Positions 8,631 through 17,082 of a stretch of DNA of 33,626 nt are shown in pieces. Within the stretch, counting starts at the first letter, position 1, and each line of letters begins with the position of its first letter. The DNA comes from an uncultured Proteiniphilum sp. (GTDB lineage Bacteria; Bacteroidota; Bacteroidia; Bacteroidales; Dysgonomonadaceae). The stretch lies in NCBI RefSeq assembly GCF_937873925.1, contig NZ_CALNAT010000251.1, forward strand, positions 1-33,626, written 5' to 3'. The notes beneath the pieces are model-generated. The model had not been told where the DNA came from and ran no database searches. It saw nothing but the letters and a program-made list of their open reading frames with translations. A program made the translations under genes and the position numbers.

Positions 8631-8938
8631 CATCGTAATTTTATAGCTGTAATTTAAAACGTGTATAATCCCGATTTTAATTATGTCGAATTCGACATAA
8701 TTAAAAGTCAGGCTGGTCTGAATAGTTTAGAGTCAGTGTAAAATACTTAATGGAAAACAGATGCAGGTGCTTCAGGATATAGAAAGTCGTAAAGTTCTAA
8801 AATAAAAAAAGAGGGCTAATAACTCATTAAAATTTGTAAACCAGACATAAAGATACATATTCCTTATTCCCTTTACCGCGGGGAACGACAATTGGGACGT
8901 AGAGTGGCATAATGCACAATATGGCAATGTGGGTAAAT
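8631..8938. other. Convergent intergenic region with a 32-bp palindrome
   Basis: Between the PIN toxin (+) and the second receptor (-). Besides the palindrome listed next, no gene is visible. The 3' 150 nt is unremarkable AT-rich sequence. Confidence 0.5.
8675..8706. repeat. Perfect 32-bp palindrome
   Basis: The left arm TTTTAATTATGTCGAA is followed directly by its exact reverse complement, with no mismatch over 16 + 16 nt (centre 8690/8691). As RNA it folds into a long hairpin on either strand, so it could end transcription from both convergent genes, although no U-run follows the stem. Perfect symmetry also fits a recombinase or regulator binding site, or a dispersed palindromic element at the edge of the acquired toxin-antitoxin patch. 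Confidence 0.75.
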
Positions 8939-11389
8939 TCAGAATTCTTCGTCGTCCATCATGGGCTCCTGGCGATCATTATTCCGGTTGCCATTCATAT
9001 TGCCGAAAGAATAAGTAAGGGTCAGCCCGATGGTTCTTCCCGAGACCCTGAACATATTCTCCTGCTGGAATCCGGCGCCGGAAGTGACCGTAACCCTTCT
9101 CCGGGTCTCAAAAATATCGCGTCCGTTGAGTGTCAGATGCAATGCCCGGTTGAGGAATGACTTCCGGAAACCGATATCAACCGACCCGTTCGGCTTCATG
9201 TAACCCTGTGAGACGATCTGCCTGGAATTGTAATTTCCCGTAACCTGCATGGTGATGTCGTACGGCAGGGCAGCATTGGCTACGATGCGCCCGTTCCAGG
9301 AAAAATCGTCATCAGCTTCTCCCGTTACCGGCTCCTGTGCGCCGGGAGGAAGATAACTGAAACCGGAGAGGCTATTGTAATAGAGATTGAGGGTGGAAGT
9401 GAGATCCAGAAAACGGAACAGGTTGTTCTTGACAATGAACTCCACGCCCGCAGACTGTGTTTTCGCCACATTCGCATGCGTACTCATCAGGATGTTATCG
9501 GCGTTCAGATAGTTGATCCGCTGGATCACATCGGCCGTATTCCGGTAATACAGCGAAGTGGATAACATGTGATTATCCCAGCTTTTGATATAGTTCAGTT
9601 CCAGCGCATTGGAATATTCCGGCGTAAGGTACGGGTTACCGTACGTGATATTGGTGGAATCCATTACGTTCATGAAAGGGTTCAACTGCCCTCTGCGGGG
9701 GCGGGAAACCCTCCGGGTGTAATTCAACTGGAGTTCGTTATTCCCGGGTAATGTGTAGGATAGGAAAGCACTGGGATAAAGACTCAGGTAATCATTTTCA
9801 TAAGGGGCTACCTTGCCATCTGTTTCGCCGTATGCCAGGGATTTGGTATCCATCCGGGTATATTCGCCTCTTAATCCCGTCTGGAATCCGAAGTTACCGA
9901 TCCGTTTCGAGTAGGTGGCGTACAAGGCATGCACATCCTGGTTATACCGGAAGAAATTGTAAAGGTCCTCATCGAACACAGCGGATTCCCCGGTGGGTCC
10001 CGAAACGGTTTCCACCGGGCTTTCCGTCCTTGACAGATCTCCCTTGTAACCGGCTTCGACCTTGTTCTGCCGCCCGAATTCGGTGACATAATCGAGTTGT
10101 ATCTCCCAGGACCTCGAATCATTGTCGGATTGCTGAAACTGGTAGGAACTGCTCTCGCTTCCATCGGCAAATTCGGACTCCTGGGTAAACCGGGATTCTT
10201 CCTCACGATCCATTGTATGGTAGGAAACGGTCAGATCCAGATTGCTCTTCTCACTGAAATCCCTTCTGTAATTGAATTCCACATTTCCCATCTTCATGGT
10301 GTTTTCATTCTCCGAAAGCCGGAAGCTCCGGACAAACGAACCCGGGACATTGCTGCTGTAATCCATGCTGTCGTCTTCCTTTTCAAAATCGAGCAATCCG
10401 AACGTATTGATACTGAAATGGTCCTTCGTGGTGAGATGATACGTGATACCGGCACGCCCGAAATAAGGCCATTCACGTTCTTTGTCGCTCCTGATCTGGT
10501 TAAGGTATGATTGTGTATTTCCGGAGCCATCGATATAATTACGGTATGTATACCCCTGCCCTTCCCTTTCGCGCACACGGTGACCGATATTCAGGTAGGA
10601 TTCGAACTTTCCGCTGCTGTAATTGATGTTGCCGCTCATGTTATAGCCGTTGCGGGTATCTGCCCCGGCCTGTATGCTGCCGTAATATCCGGCTTTGCGA
10701 TCCCGTTTCAGGACGATATTGATGATCCCGGCAGTACCTTCGGGATTATACCTGGCGGAAGGGTTTGTGATCAGTTCCACCCGTTCGATACTTTCCGCCG
10801 GTAGTTGTTCCAGCACCTGGGCACGGTTATCTGCCGACAGGCCGGATGCCTTGCCGTTTATCCAGATGGTTACACTGGCATTTCCGCGTAAAGAGATCTC
10901 CCCTTCGGGATCGACTTCCACCGAGGGGATATTTGCCAGCACGTCGCTGGCGGAACCTCCGGTGGATGCGATGTTCTGCGCAACATTAAACACCCGCCGG
11001 TCTATTTCGAACCTCATCTGGGATTGTATGCCTTCAATGACCACTTCATCGAGCATCTGCACATCTTCGGAGAGTTGAAGGGTCCGGAAATTGACGTCCG
11101 GCCGGGAAGCGGATATGGTGAATTTTCTTTCCAGCGTTGTAAAACCGATCATGGAAATGCGGAGAATGTAAGTGCCGTTCTCTATGTTATCAATCCTGAA
11201 TTCACCGCTTTCGTCGGTCGGTACGCCTCCGACCAGGGCATTGGTACGGGCGTCCTCAACGCTGACCGTGGCATAGGAGAGATTTTCCCGCGTTCCGGCA
11301 TCCACTACTTTTCCCCGGACGCTTCCCTGATTAGCCGAAAGAGACAGAAAATAAAATAACATCAAAAAGGATAGTAAAAATATTTTCAT
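8939..11389 (-). CDS. Second outer-membrane beta-barrel protein, TonB-receptor-like
   Basis: An 816-aa exported protein with the same architecture as the receptor at 205-2643. It has a signal peptide (MKIFLLSFLMLFYFLSLSA), a carboxypeptidase-regulatory-like domain (VRGKVVDAGTRENLSYATVS), a plug (DVLANIPSVEVDPEGEISLRG, then LPAESIERVELITNPSARY) and a large barrel. The barrel is followed by an Asn/Asp/Glu-rich tail ending DDEEF, an extension past the last strand. The gene is noticeably more GC-rich than the neighbouring toxin-antitoxin genes. It is divergent from a LytS/LytTR pair starting 284 nt away, which suggests the pair controls it. No SusD partner is present. Substrate unknown. Confidence 0.9.
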   Translation of the reverse strand: MKIFLLSFLMLFYFLSLSANQGSVRGKVVDAGTRENLSYATVSVEDARTNALVGGVPTDESGEFRIDNIENGTYILRISMIGFTTLERKFTISASRPDVNFRTLQLSEDVQMLDEVVIEGIQSQMRFEIDRRVFNVAQNIASTGGSASDVLANIPSVEVDPEGEISLRGNASVTIWINGKASGLSADNRAQVLEQLPAESIERVELITNPSARYNPEGTAGIINIVLKRDRKAGYYGSIQAGADTRNGYNMSGNINYSSGKFESYLNIGHRVREREGQGYTYRNYIDGSGNTQSYLNQIRSDKEREWPYFGRAGITYHLTTKDHFSINTFGLLDFEKEDDSMDYSSNVPGSFVRSFRLSENENTMKMGNVEFNYRRDFSEKSNLDLTVSYHTMDREEESRFTQESEFADGSESSSYQFQQSDNDSRSWEIQLDYVTEFGRQNKVEAGYKGDLSRTESPVETVSGPTGESAVFDEDLYNFFRYNQDVHALYATYSKRIGNFGFQTGLRGEYTRMDTKSLAYGETDGKVAPYENDYLSLYPSAFLSYTLPGNNELQLNYTRRVSRPRRGQLNPFMNVMDSTNITYGNPYLTPEYSNALELNYIKSWDNHMLSTSLYYRNTADVIQRINYLNADNILMSTHANVAKTQSAGVEFIVKNNLFRFLDLTSTLNLYYNSLSGFSYLPPGAQEPVTGEADDDFSWNGRIVANAALPYDITMQVTGNYNSRQIVSQGYMKPNGSVDIGFRKSFLNRALHLTLNGRDIFETRRRVTVTSGAGFQQENMFRVSGRTIGLTLTYSFGNMNGNRNNDRQEPMMDDEEF

Positions 11390-11646
11390 ACGATTATTTC
11401 ATTTTTTACATCAAGGTGTATGGAACTCGCAATAATCATGTTTAGGGGTGTAATGATGTTCATGCTCGTTTCATAGTTCTTTGTTCTGATTGATTTCACC
11501 TAAAAACATCTTCATTGCTACAAAATTGCAGCATATCGGCGTTCAACAAACCGCTTTTTCCGTTAAAACGAAAAAAACAGCGGTATGGACGAAATTATCA
11601 AAGCTTTAAATCCGGGTGTTTTTAAGAACGGGTCTGAGAAAATTCT

Positions 11647-11654
11647 TACTTTTG
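11647..11654 (+). promoter_or_regulatory. -7 element upstream of the second LytS kinase
   Basis: TACTTTTG fits TAnnTTTG and lies 20 nt before the ATG at 11674. The T-rich stretch near 11616-11623 is only a poor -33 match. The 284-nt divergent region (11390-11673) has no other recognisable element and should hold the operator for whichever regulator controls the receptor gene. Confidence 0.5.
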
Positions 11655-11673
11655 TAAAAAAGGATGCATTACG

Positions 11674-12684
11674 ATGGAACTGATCACAAAACTGTCCAAC
11701 AAACGTTTGATGATGCTGAGCCTGATATTCGGGCTGTTTATCGTTTATCCCAATATGGTCAAGCTATGGGGAAAGTACAGTGCTGAATACCTGGCGAATT
11801 TCGGTTTTTTTATATTCCGCTATCTCTTTTTCAGTTCATTGATCTGGATGCTGGTATGGACCAATATCCGGAAGATGGACCAGGCCCTTTTTTCCAGGAG
11901 AATCGCGGTTTCCGTCCTGTTGACGAGCGTGGCTTATGCTTTGTACGTTTCCATATCCAGGATTACCGATACAAACCTGGACCAGTTCAGCGGGTTGCTG
12001 ATTTTCCAGTTTATCGTGATATGTGCGCTTTGCCTGTTGCTCGGTTATATTTATACGCTCTACATAAAACAGCGGGAAAAAGAACATGAAATCGAACAAT
12101 TGAAACTCGACAACCTCCAGAGTCGCTGCGAAGCGCTGACGAACCAGATCAACCCGCACTTTTTCTTCAATTCGCTGAACGGATTAGCGGCATTGGTGCG
12201 CAACCGGGACAAGGAGACAGTTCTTGAATACATCAACAAACTGTCGAACGTATTCCGGTACATCCTACGGAGCGACAGGAAAGGGCTCGTGCAACTGGAG
12301 GAGGAGATCGGTTTTCTGGATTCCTTCCGCTACCTGCAGGAAGTACGGTATGCCGACAAACTGTCGTTTGCGATAGATATCCCCCAGAACAAGCGCAACC
12401 TGCTGATACCGGCACTCTCCTTTCTTCCGTTACTGGAGAATGTGATCAAACACAACATGATCGACAGTGAGAATCCGATGGTGGTTTCCATTGCACTGAA
12501 TGAACGGGATGAGCTGGTATTTTCAAATCCGATACAGAAGAAACTGAACCCGCCTACCGAAAGCGGGATAGGGCTTTCAAACCTGATCAGCCGTTTTTCA
12601 CTGCTGCTTGACAGCGAGGTCAGGATTGAAACCGACGGCGGGATATTCCGGGTGTTCTTACCATTAAAGGAAAAGATCGTATGA
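11674..12684 (+). CDS. LytS-type sensor histidine kinase (second copy of the module)
   Basis: A 336-aa membrane kinase of the His_kinase (PF06580) type. Hydrophobic helices cover residues about 13-30, 43-62, 77-93 and 108-130. A coiled linker (QREKEHEIEQLKLDNLQ) follows, then the phosphoacceptor box QINPHFFFNSLNGL with His162, and an ATPase domain (LPLLENVIKHNM, then GIGLSNLISRF). Its stop overlaps the regulator start by 4 nt, indicating translational coupling. Like the first kinase it lacks a visible extracytoplasmic sensor domain, so signal input probably comes through the membrane helices. Confidence 0.93.
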   Translation: MELITKLSNKRLMMLSLIFGLFIVYPNMVKLWGKYSAEYLANFGFFIFRYLFFSSLIWMLVWTNIRKMDQALFSRRIAVSVLLTSVAYALYVSISRITDTNLDQFSGLLIFQFIVICALCLLLGYIYTLYIKQREKEHEIEQLKLDNLQSRCEALTNQINPHFFFNSLNGLAALVRNRDKETVLEYINKLSNVFRYILRSDRKGLVQLEEEIGFLDSFRYLQEVRYADKLSFAIDIPQNKRNLLIPALSFLPLLENVIKHNMIDSENPMVVSIALNERDELVFSNPIQKKLNPPTESGIGLSNLISRFSLLLDSEVRIETDGGIFRVFLPLKEKIV

Positions 12685-13430
12685 AGGTATTGATCGTAGA
12701 AGATGAAACGGTTGCGGTCGACAACCTAAGAACCATATTGGCCGACCTTGCCCCGGAAATAGAAATCGCCGGAATTACTGAAAGTGTATCCCAAACGGTC
12801 CGATGGTTGGGAAAAAACCATCCACCGGACCTGATCTTCATGGATATCCATCTGTCGGACGGCTCTGCATTCAATATTTTTTCGGCTGTCACGGTAGAAA
12901 TTCCCATTATATTCATTACGGCTTATGATGAATATGCGATCGAGGCATTCAGGGTAAACAGTATCGATTACATCCTGAAACCCATCGATCCCGTATATTT
13001 AAAACGGGCTTTGGATAAATACCATAACCTGGGTCGTACAGAAATTTACCGGTACTTGTCTAAAATGCCGGATCTGAGCCTTGTACAAGGCTACCCGGAA
13101 AGGCTCCTGATCCCTATTAACGATAAACTACTCCCTTTGTCGCTCGACCAGGTATCCTGTTTCTATACCTCGTCCGATGACACGAAGGTGTTTATGCGTA
13201 ACGGGGAAAGTTACCCATACCGGAAAACGCTCGACAGCATCATGTCGACATTAAACCCGAAAGAATTCTTCCGGGCGAATAAACAATTTATCGTAGCAAA
13301 GAAAAGCGTGAAAGATATCACCATCTGGTTTGACAACCGGTTGTTACTGACCCTTGATACCGGAATCCCCGAGAGGATATATGTGAGTAAGAACCGGGCA
13401 TCCGAATTCCGGCTATGGATTGTGGAATAA
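12681..13430 (+). CDS. LytTR-family response regulator (second copy)
   Basis: A 249-aa regulator. The receiver domain has EDE at 7-9, phospho-acceptor Asp55 in LIFMDIHLSDGS and Lys in YILKPIDP. The C-terminal LytTR domain spans residues about 145-249 (RLLIPINDKLLPLSLDQVSCF, then EFFRANKQFIVAKKSV). It overlaps its kinase gene by 4 nt (12681-12684). A likely target is the divergent receptor gene at 8939-11389, inferred only from position. Confidence 0.94.
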   Translation: MKVLIVEDETVAVDNLRTILADLAPEIEIAGITESVSQTVRWLGKNHPPDLIFMDIHLSDGSAFNIFSAVTVEIPIIFITAYDEYAIEAFRVNSIDYILKPIDPVYLKRALDKYHNLGRTEIYRYLSKMPDLSLVQGYPERLLIPINDKLLPLSLDQVSCFYTSSDDTKVFMRNGESYPYRKTLDSIMSTLNPKEFFRANKQFIVAKKSVKDITIWFDNRLLLTLDTGIPERIYVSKNRASEFRLWIVE

Positions 13431-13894
13431 CCATTTGGTGTAATACCTTTTACCTGTCATATACTGAAAGTACGCATTATCTTAGATCAAGGATATTATC
13501 AATTTCATCTTTCTTTAAAGCTCTTAGAGGATATGCCCGTTTTGTGATAAAATTCAATAGAATAACATAATAGTATGGAAATGATGATTAAGGTTAGTGA
13601 CCTCTCCAAAATAGATATAATCTACAACTTTATACCAGATCAATTAAAATCGAAAAATTATAAAGAATATGAGTAAAATTTCAATGAAGAGAGTAAGCCG
13701 TGCCGTTTGAAAAAACTCTTATGGCAAATAAACTAAACATTAGACATTCTTGTTGTATTTCAGACGTGCATGTTTATGTTTAGCTTAACGAAAATGTTCA
13801 ATTTCATCCGGCTATTTTCATGTCCGGCGCAGCTCAAACCGATAGGATTGCACCTCGTCCAATGAAAATAGTCTTTTAAAACCGTTTGTTTATC
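13431..13894. other. 464-nt intergenic region upstream of trhO
   Basis: No confident gene. A 33-codon frame (ATG 13575 to TAA 13676, MEMMIKVSDLSKIDIIYN...) is possible but unsupported. A repeat copy with core GCTTAACGAAAATGTTCA lies at 13783-13800. A 10-bp inverted repeat CTATTTTCAT (13812-13821) / ATGAAAATAG (13862-13871) could form a leader stem just before trhO. No clear -7 element was found. Confidence 0.35.
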
Positions 13895-14959
13895 ATGCCA
13901 GTACTCCATAACCGTATTTCCAACTCAGCGCTTAAATTGCAGATGTTGCAGGAAACCGAACCCCGCATTACGATATCGTTCTACAAATATTTCCGTATTG
14001 CTGACCCGCAACAATTCCGGGACAACCTTTACGCCCGATTCGACGCCATCAGGGTGTTCGGCCGCGTGTATATTGCGAAGGAAGGGATTAACGGGCAAAT
14101 CTCCGTACCCGAAAGCAATAAAGATGCTTTCCGTGATATGCTGTATGCCGCCGACCGGGCGTTGAACGGCATCCGCCTGAACGTGGCGGTGGACGATGAC
14201 GGCAAATCGTTTTGGGTACTACGCATGAAAGTACGCAACAAAGTGGTTGCCGACGGTATCGACAATCCGGCATTCGACCCTTCCAAAACGGGAAAGTACC
14301 TCAAAGCGCAGGAGTATAACGAAATCACGGAACATCCCGATACGATTGTCGTGGATATGCGCAACCATTATGAATACGAAGTGGGGCATTTTGAAAATGC
14401 GATTGAAGTACCTTCCGATACCTTCCGCGAGCAGTTGCCAATGGCAGTGGAAATGCTGAAAGAGCACAAGGACAAAAACATTGTGATGTACTGCACGGGC
14501 GGCATCCGTTGCGAAAAAGCGAGCGCCTATATGCTTTATAACGGATTCAAAAACGTGTATCATGTGGAAGGCGGCATTATTGAATACGTTCGCAAAGCGC
14601 GTGAAGAAAACCTTCCGGTGAAGTTTACCGGGAAGAATTTCGTATTCGACGAGCGGTTGGGCGAACGTATCTCGGAGGATGTGATTGCCCGCTGCCACCA
14701 GTGCGGTGCGCCCTGCGACATACATACCAACTGCAAAAACGAAGGTTGCCACCTGTTATTTATCCAATGCGGGAAATGTGCTGCGGGGATGCACGGATGC
14801 TGCTCCGACGAATGCAAACATGTGTTTCAACTACCCGAAGAAGAACGCAAAAAATTGCGAAAAGGGACTGACCGCGGACAAATGATTTTCAATAAATCGA
14901 GAAACAATCCCTTATTTATTTCCGCTCTATTTCCCGCAGGTTCCCCATCTTCTTTTTAG
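13895..14959 (+). CDS. trhO: tRNA uridine-34 hydroxylase, rhodanese family (TrhO/YceA)
   Basis: A 354-aa TrhO, which forms 5-hydroxyuridine at tRNA position 34. Known features are an N-terminal acylphosphatase-like domain (SFYKYFRIADPQQFRDNLY, then GRVYIAKEGINGQIS), a central rhodanese domain with catalytic Cys200 in YCTGGIRCEKAS, and a Cys-rich C-terminal segment (CHQCGAPC, then CNxxGCHxL-like and CCSDEC). I chose ATG 13895 (MPVLHNRIS). A TTG at 13886 adds only three residues. The final 44 nt overlap the end of the convergent ABC-F gene, so the two mRNAs share an antisense stretch. The C-terminal residues NNPLFISALF may therefore be an extension beyond the usual end. Confidence 0.92.
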   Translation: MPVLHNRISNSALKLQMLQETEPRITISFYKYFRIADPQQFRDNLYARFDAIRVFGRVYIAKEGINGQISVPESNKDAFRDMLYAADRALNGIRLNVAVDDDGKSFWVLRMKVRNKVVADGIDNPAFDPSKTGKYLKAQEYNEITEHPDTIVVDMRNHYEYEVGHFENAIEVPSDTFREQLPMAVEMLKEHKDKNIVMYCTGGIRCEKASAYMLYNGFKNVYHVEGGIIEYVRKAREENLPVKFTGKNFVFDERLGERISEDVIARCHQCGAPCDIHTNCKNEGCHLLFIQCGKCAAGMHGCCSDECKHVFQLPEEERKKLRKGTDRGQMIFNKSRNNPLFISALFPAGSPSSF

Positions 14960-16550
14960 CCAGGAATCCATAGATATCTTCGAGGTGTCCGGTTACTTTT
15001 TGGTTGCCGAATTCGTACACTTTTTTCACCAAACCGTTCAGAAAATCGCGGTCGTGCGACACAACAATCAGCGTTCCGTCGAAATCGATCAGCGCCTGTT
15101 TCAGGATATCTTTGGTTTTCAGGTCGAGGTGGTTGGTCGGCTCATCGAGAATGAGCAGGTTTACCGGTTCGAGCAACAGTTTTATCATGGCCAGACGCGT
15201 GCGCTCGCCACCCGAGAGGACTTTTACCTTCTTGTCGATATCTTCCCGTCCAAACATAAACGCGCCCAGAATGTCCCGGATTTTCGTTCGGATATCGCCG
15301 ACGGCAATATCGTCGATGGTCTGAAAAACGGTCAATTCCTCATCCAGAAGCGATGCCTGGTTTTGTGCAAAATAGCCGATTTTCACGTTGTGTCCCAATT
15401 GTAAATTCCCGCCGAAAGGGGTTTCGCCCATGATACATTTTACTAGCGTGGACTTCCCTTCCCCATTGCGGCCGACGAATGCCACTTTTTCGCCCCGTTC
15501 GATGGTGAAATCCACATCGTTGAAAATCAGTTTTTTGCCGTACGATTTGCTTACATTTTCTGCAGTAACGGGGTAGCTTCCCGAACGTGGAGCCGGAGGA
15601 AATCGCAGTTTCAGGGCTGACGTATCCACTTCATCCACCTCCACCAACTCCAGTTTTTCCAGCATTTTTACACGCGACTGCACCTGTAACATTTTCGAAT
15701 ACGTGCTTTTAAACCGTTCGATAAACTCTTTGGTTTCGGCAATCATTTTCTGTTGGTCGTCGTACTGTTTTTGCTGCTGTTCGCGGCGTTCTTTCCGCAA
15801 CCCAAGGTAATGCGAGTAGGTAGCTTTGTAATCGTAAATACGCCCCATGGTAACTTCGATGGTGCGGTTGGTAATGTTGTCTACAAACGCACGGTCGTGC
15901 GAAATGACAACCACCGCTTTGGCGCTGTTGATGAGAAAATCTTCAAACCATTCAACGGAATCGATATCGAGGTGGTTGGTCGGCTCGTCGAGCAAAATAA
16001 GATCGGGATCCTGCAAAAGGATTTTTGCCAGTTCGATGCGCATGCGCCAGCCGCCGCTGAATTCCGACGTCATCCGGTTGAAATCGCTCCGTACGAATCC
16101 TAATCCGAGCAGCGTTTTTTCCACGGCAGCATCGTAGTTGATCTCTTCGATGCCGTAAAATTTTTCGCTCAATGCGGTAACCTGTTCAATGAGTTGCATA
16201 TATTCGTCCGATTCATAATCGGTACGTACGGTAAGTTCGCTGTTGATACGCTCAATCTCCTCCTCCAACTGTTGGATATGCGAAAAAGCCTGCGCTGTTT
16301 CTTCGAAAACAGTGCGTTCATCTTCGGTCATCAGGTGTTGCGGAAGGTAAGCAATGGTGAAATCCTTGGGCATGGAAACCCTCCCTTTGGTCGGCTCCCG
16401 CACACCTGCCAGAATTTTCAGCAATGTGGATTTTCCCGCACCGTTTTTACCCATCAGAGCAATGCGGTCTTTGGGATTTATAACAAAAGAGATGTCCGAA
16501 AATAATGCCGCTCCTCCGAACTCTACGGCTAATCCGTCAACTAATACCAT
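14916..16550 (-). CDS. ABC-F family ATPase (ribosome-associated type)
   Basis: A 544-aa soluble protein with two ABC domains in tandem and no membrane segments. Site 1 has Walker A GKNGAGKST, signature SGGWRMRIELAK and Walker B LILLDEPTNHLD. Site 2 has GRNGEGKST, LSGGERTRLAMIK and LLILDEPTNHLD. A charged linker between them (RKERREQQQKQYDDQQKMI) corresponds to the P-site tRNA interaction motif of ABC-F factors, which act in the ribosomal E site. ATG 16550 is chosen over one 20 codons upstream because a perfect -7 element lies at 16575-16582, inside the longer version. It is a housekeeping-type ABC-F. An antibiotic-resistance role is not indicated. Confidence 0.93.
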   Translation of the reverse strand: MVLVDGLAVEFGGAALFSDISFVINPKDRIALMGKNGAGKSTLLKILAGVREPTKGRVSMPKDFTIAYLPQHLMTEDERTVFEETAQAFSHIQQLEEEIERINSELTVRTDYESDEYMQLIEQVTALSEKFYGIEEINYDAAVEKTLLGLGFVRSDFNRMTSEFSGGWRMRIELAKILLQDPDLILLDEPTNHLDIDSVEWFEDFLINSAKAVVVISHDRAFVDNITNRTIEVTMGRIYDYKATYSHYLGLRKERREQQQKQYDDQQKMIAETKEFIERFKSTYSKMLQVQSRVKMLEKLELVEVDEVDTSALKLRFPPAPRSGSYPVTAENVSKSYGKKLIFNDVDFTIERGEKVAFVGRNGEGKSTLVKCIMGETPFGGNLQLGHNVKIGYFAQNQASLLDEELTVFQTIDDIAVGDIRTKIRDILGAFMFGREDIDKKVKVLSGGERTRLAMIKLLLEPVNLLILDEPTNHLDLKTKDILKQALIDFDGTLIVVSHDRDFLNGLVKKVYEFGNQKVTGHLEDIYGFLAKKKMGNLREIERK

Positions 16551-16574
16551 ATCTTGTTTTATTTTTTCAGGCTG

Positions 16575-16582
16575 CAAAGATA
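16575..16582 (-). promoter_or_regulatory. -7 element of the ABC-F gene
   Basis: On the minus strand this reads TATCTTTG, a perfect TAnnTTTG, 24 nt before the ATG at 16550. The predicted leader is under 20 nt. A TTTTG lies 25 nt upstream, longer than the preferred 19-21 nt spacing. Confidence 0.6.
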
Positions 16583-17082
16583 CGTGTTGAAATCCGGTTG
16601 AGGAAATCAAAAGACGGATAAGGGATTGAATTGATACCTTACCTTGTATCTATTTGTTATGCCTGTTATCCCAAAACACATTAATTTACTGCTGAAAAAT
16701 CATTGTTTTTGAGTATTGCGTAATAGATCGCGAGAGAGTAACTTTAATTTTTATTTCAAACGCCTCAAAGGAGACGGATATTTAAGTCAGATTAAATAAG
16801 AATCACAGTGATAATCAGTTATTTAAATAGTGATAGCCAGTTATTTAAATATTGTTCACAAAAAATATCCTCTGGTAATGGAGTGTATGAACAAGCTCAG
16901 GAATTCGGCTTGAAAATCCGGATCGTTAAAACGGATGGCAACATTCAAGCCGGTTATGAAACTGCAATCCCTCATAAAAAGAGATAATTACAATCCTGTT
17001 TTCTTAACATTTTCGAAAAGAAATTTTTTATCTAATAAATAATTAGTTCTTTTGTTGCTACATTATCGGATAGCATTGATTG
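16583..17082. other. 500-nt region before the sigma factor, with an unassigned frame
   Basis: An open plus-strand frame runs to TAA 16985-16987, with possible GTG starts at 16808 and 16883. Its tail includes NGVYEQAQEFGLKIRIVKTD and is protein-like, but I do not recognise it and no ATG start exists. It may be a gene remnant. A direct repeat AGTTATTTAAATA occurs at about 16817 and 16839. Nothing else is clear. Confidence 0.3.

Noticed and set aside
8626..8706. Integron attC-like site after the PIN toxin
   Set aside because: TAAC follows the toxin stop and a palindrome lies nearby, but no proper paired core sites are seen and there is no integrase in the window.
8939..11389. Many long open frames on the plus strand opposite the second receptor
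   Set aside because: They lie wholly inside the receptor gene, have no promoter and read as low-information Arg/Pro/Ser-rich text. They are antisense shadows of a GC-rich gene.
14916..16550. ABC-F gene as an antibiotic-resistance determinant
   Set aside because: The sequence looks like the housekeeping ABC-F of Bacteroidales, and there is no attenuator leader or mobile context.
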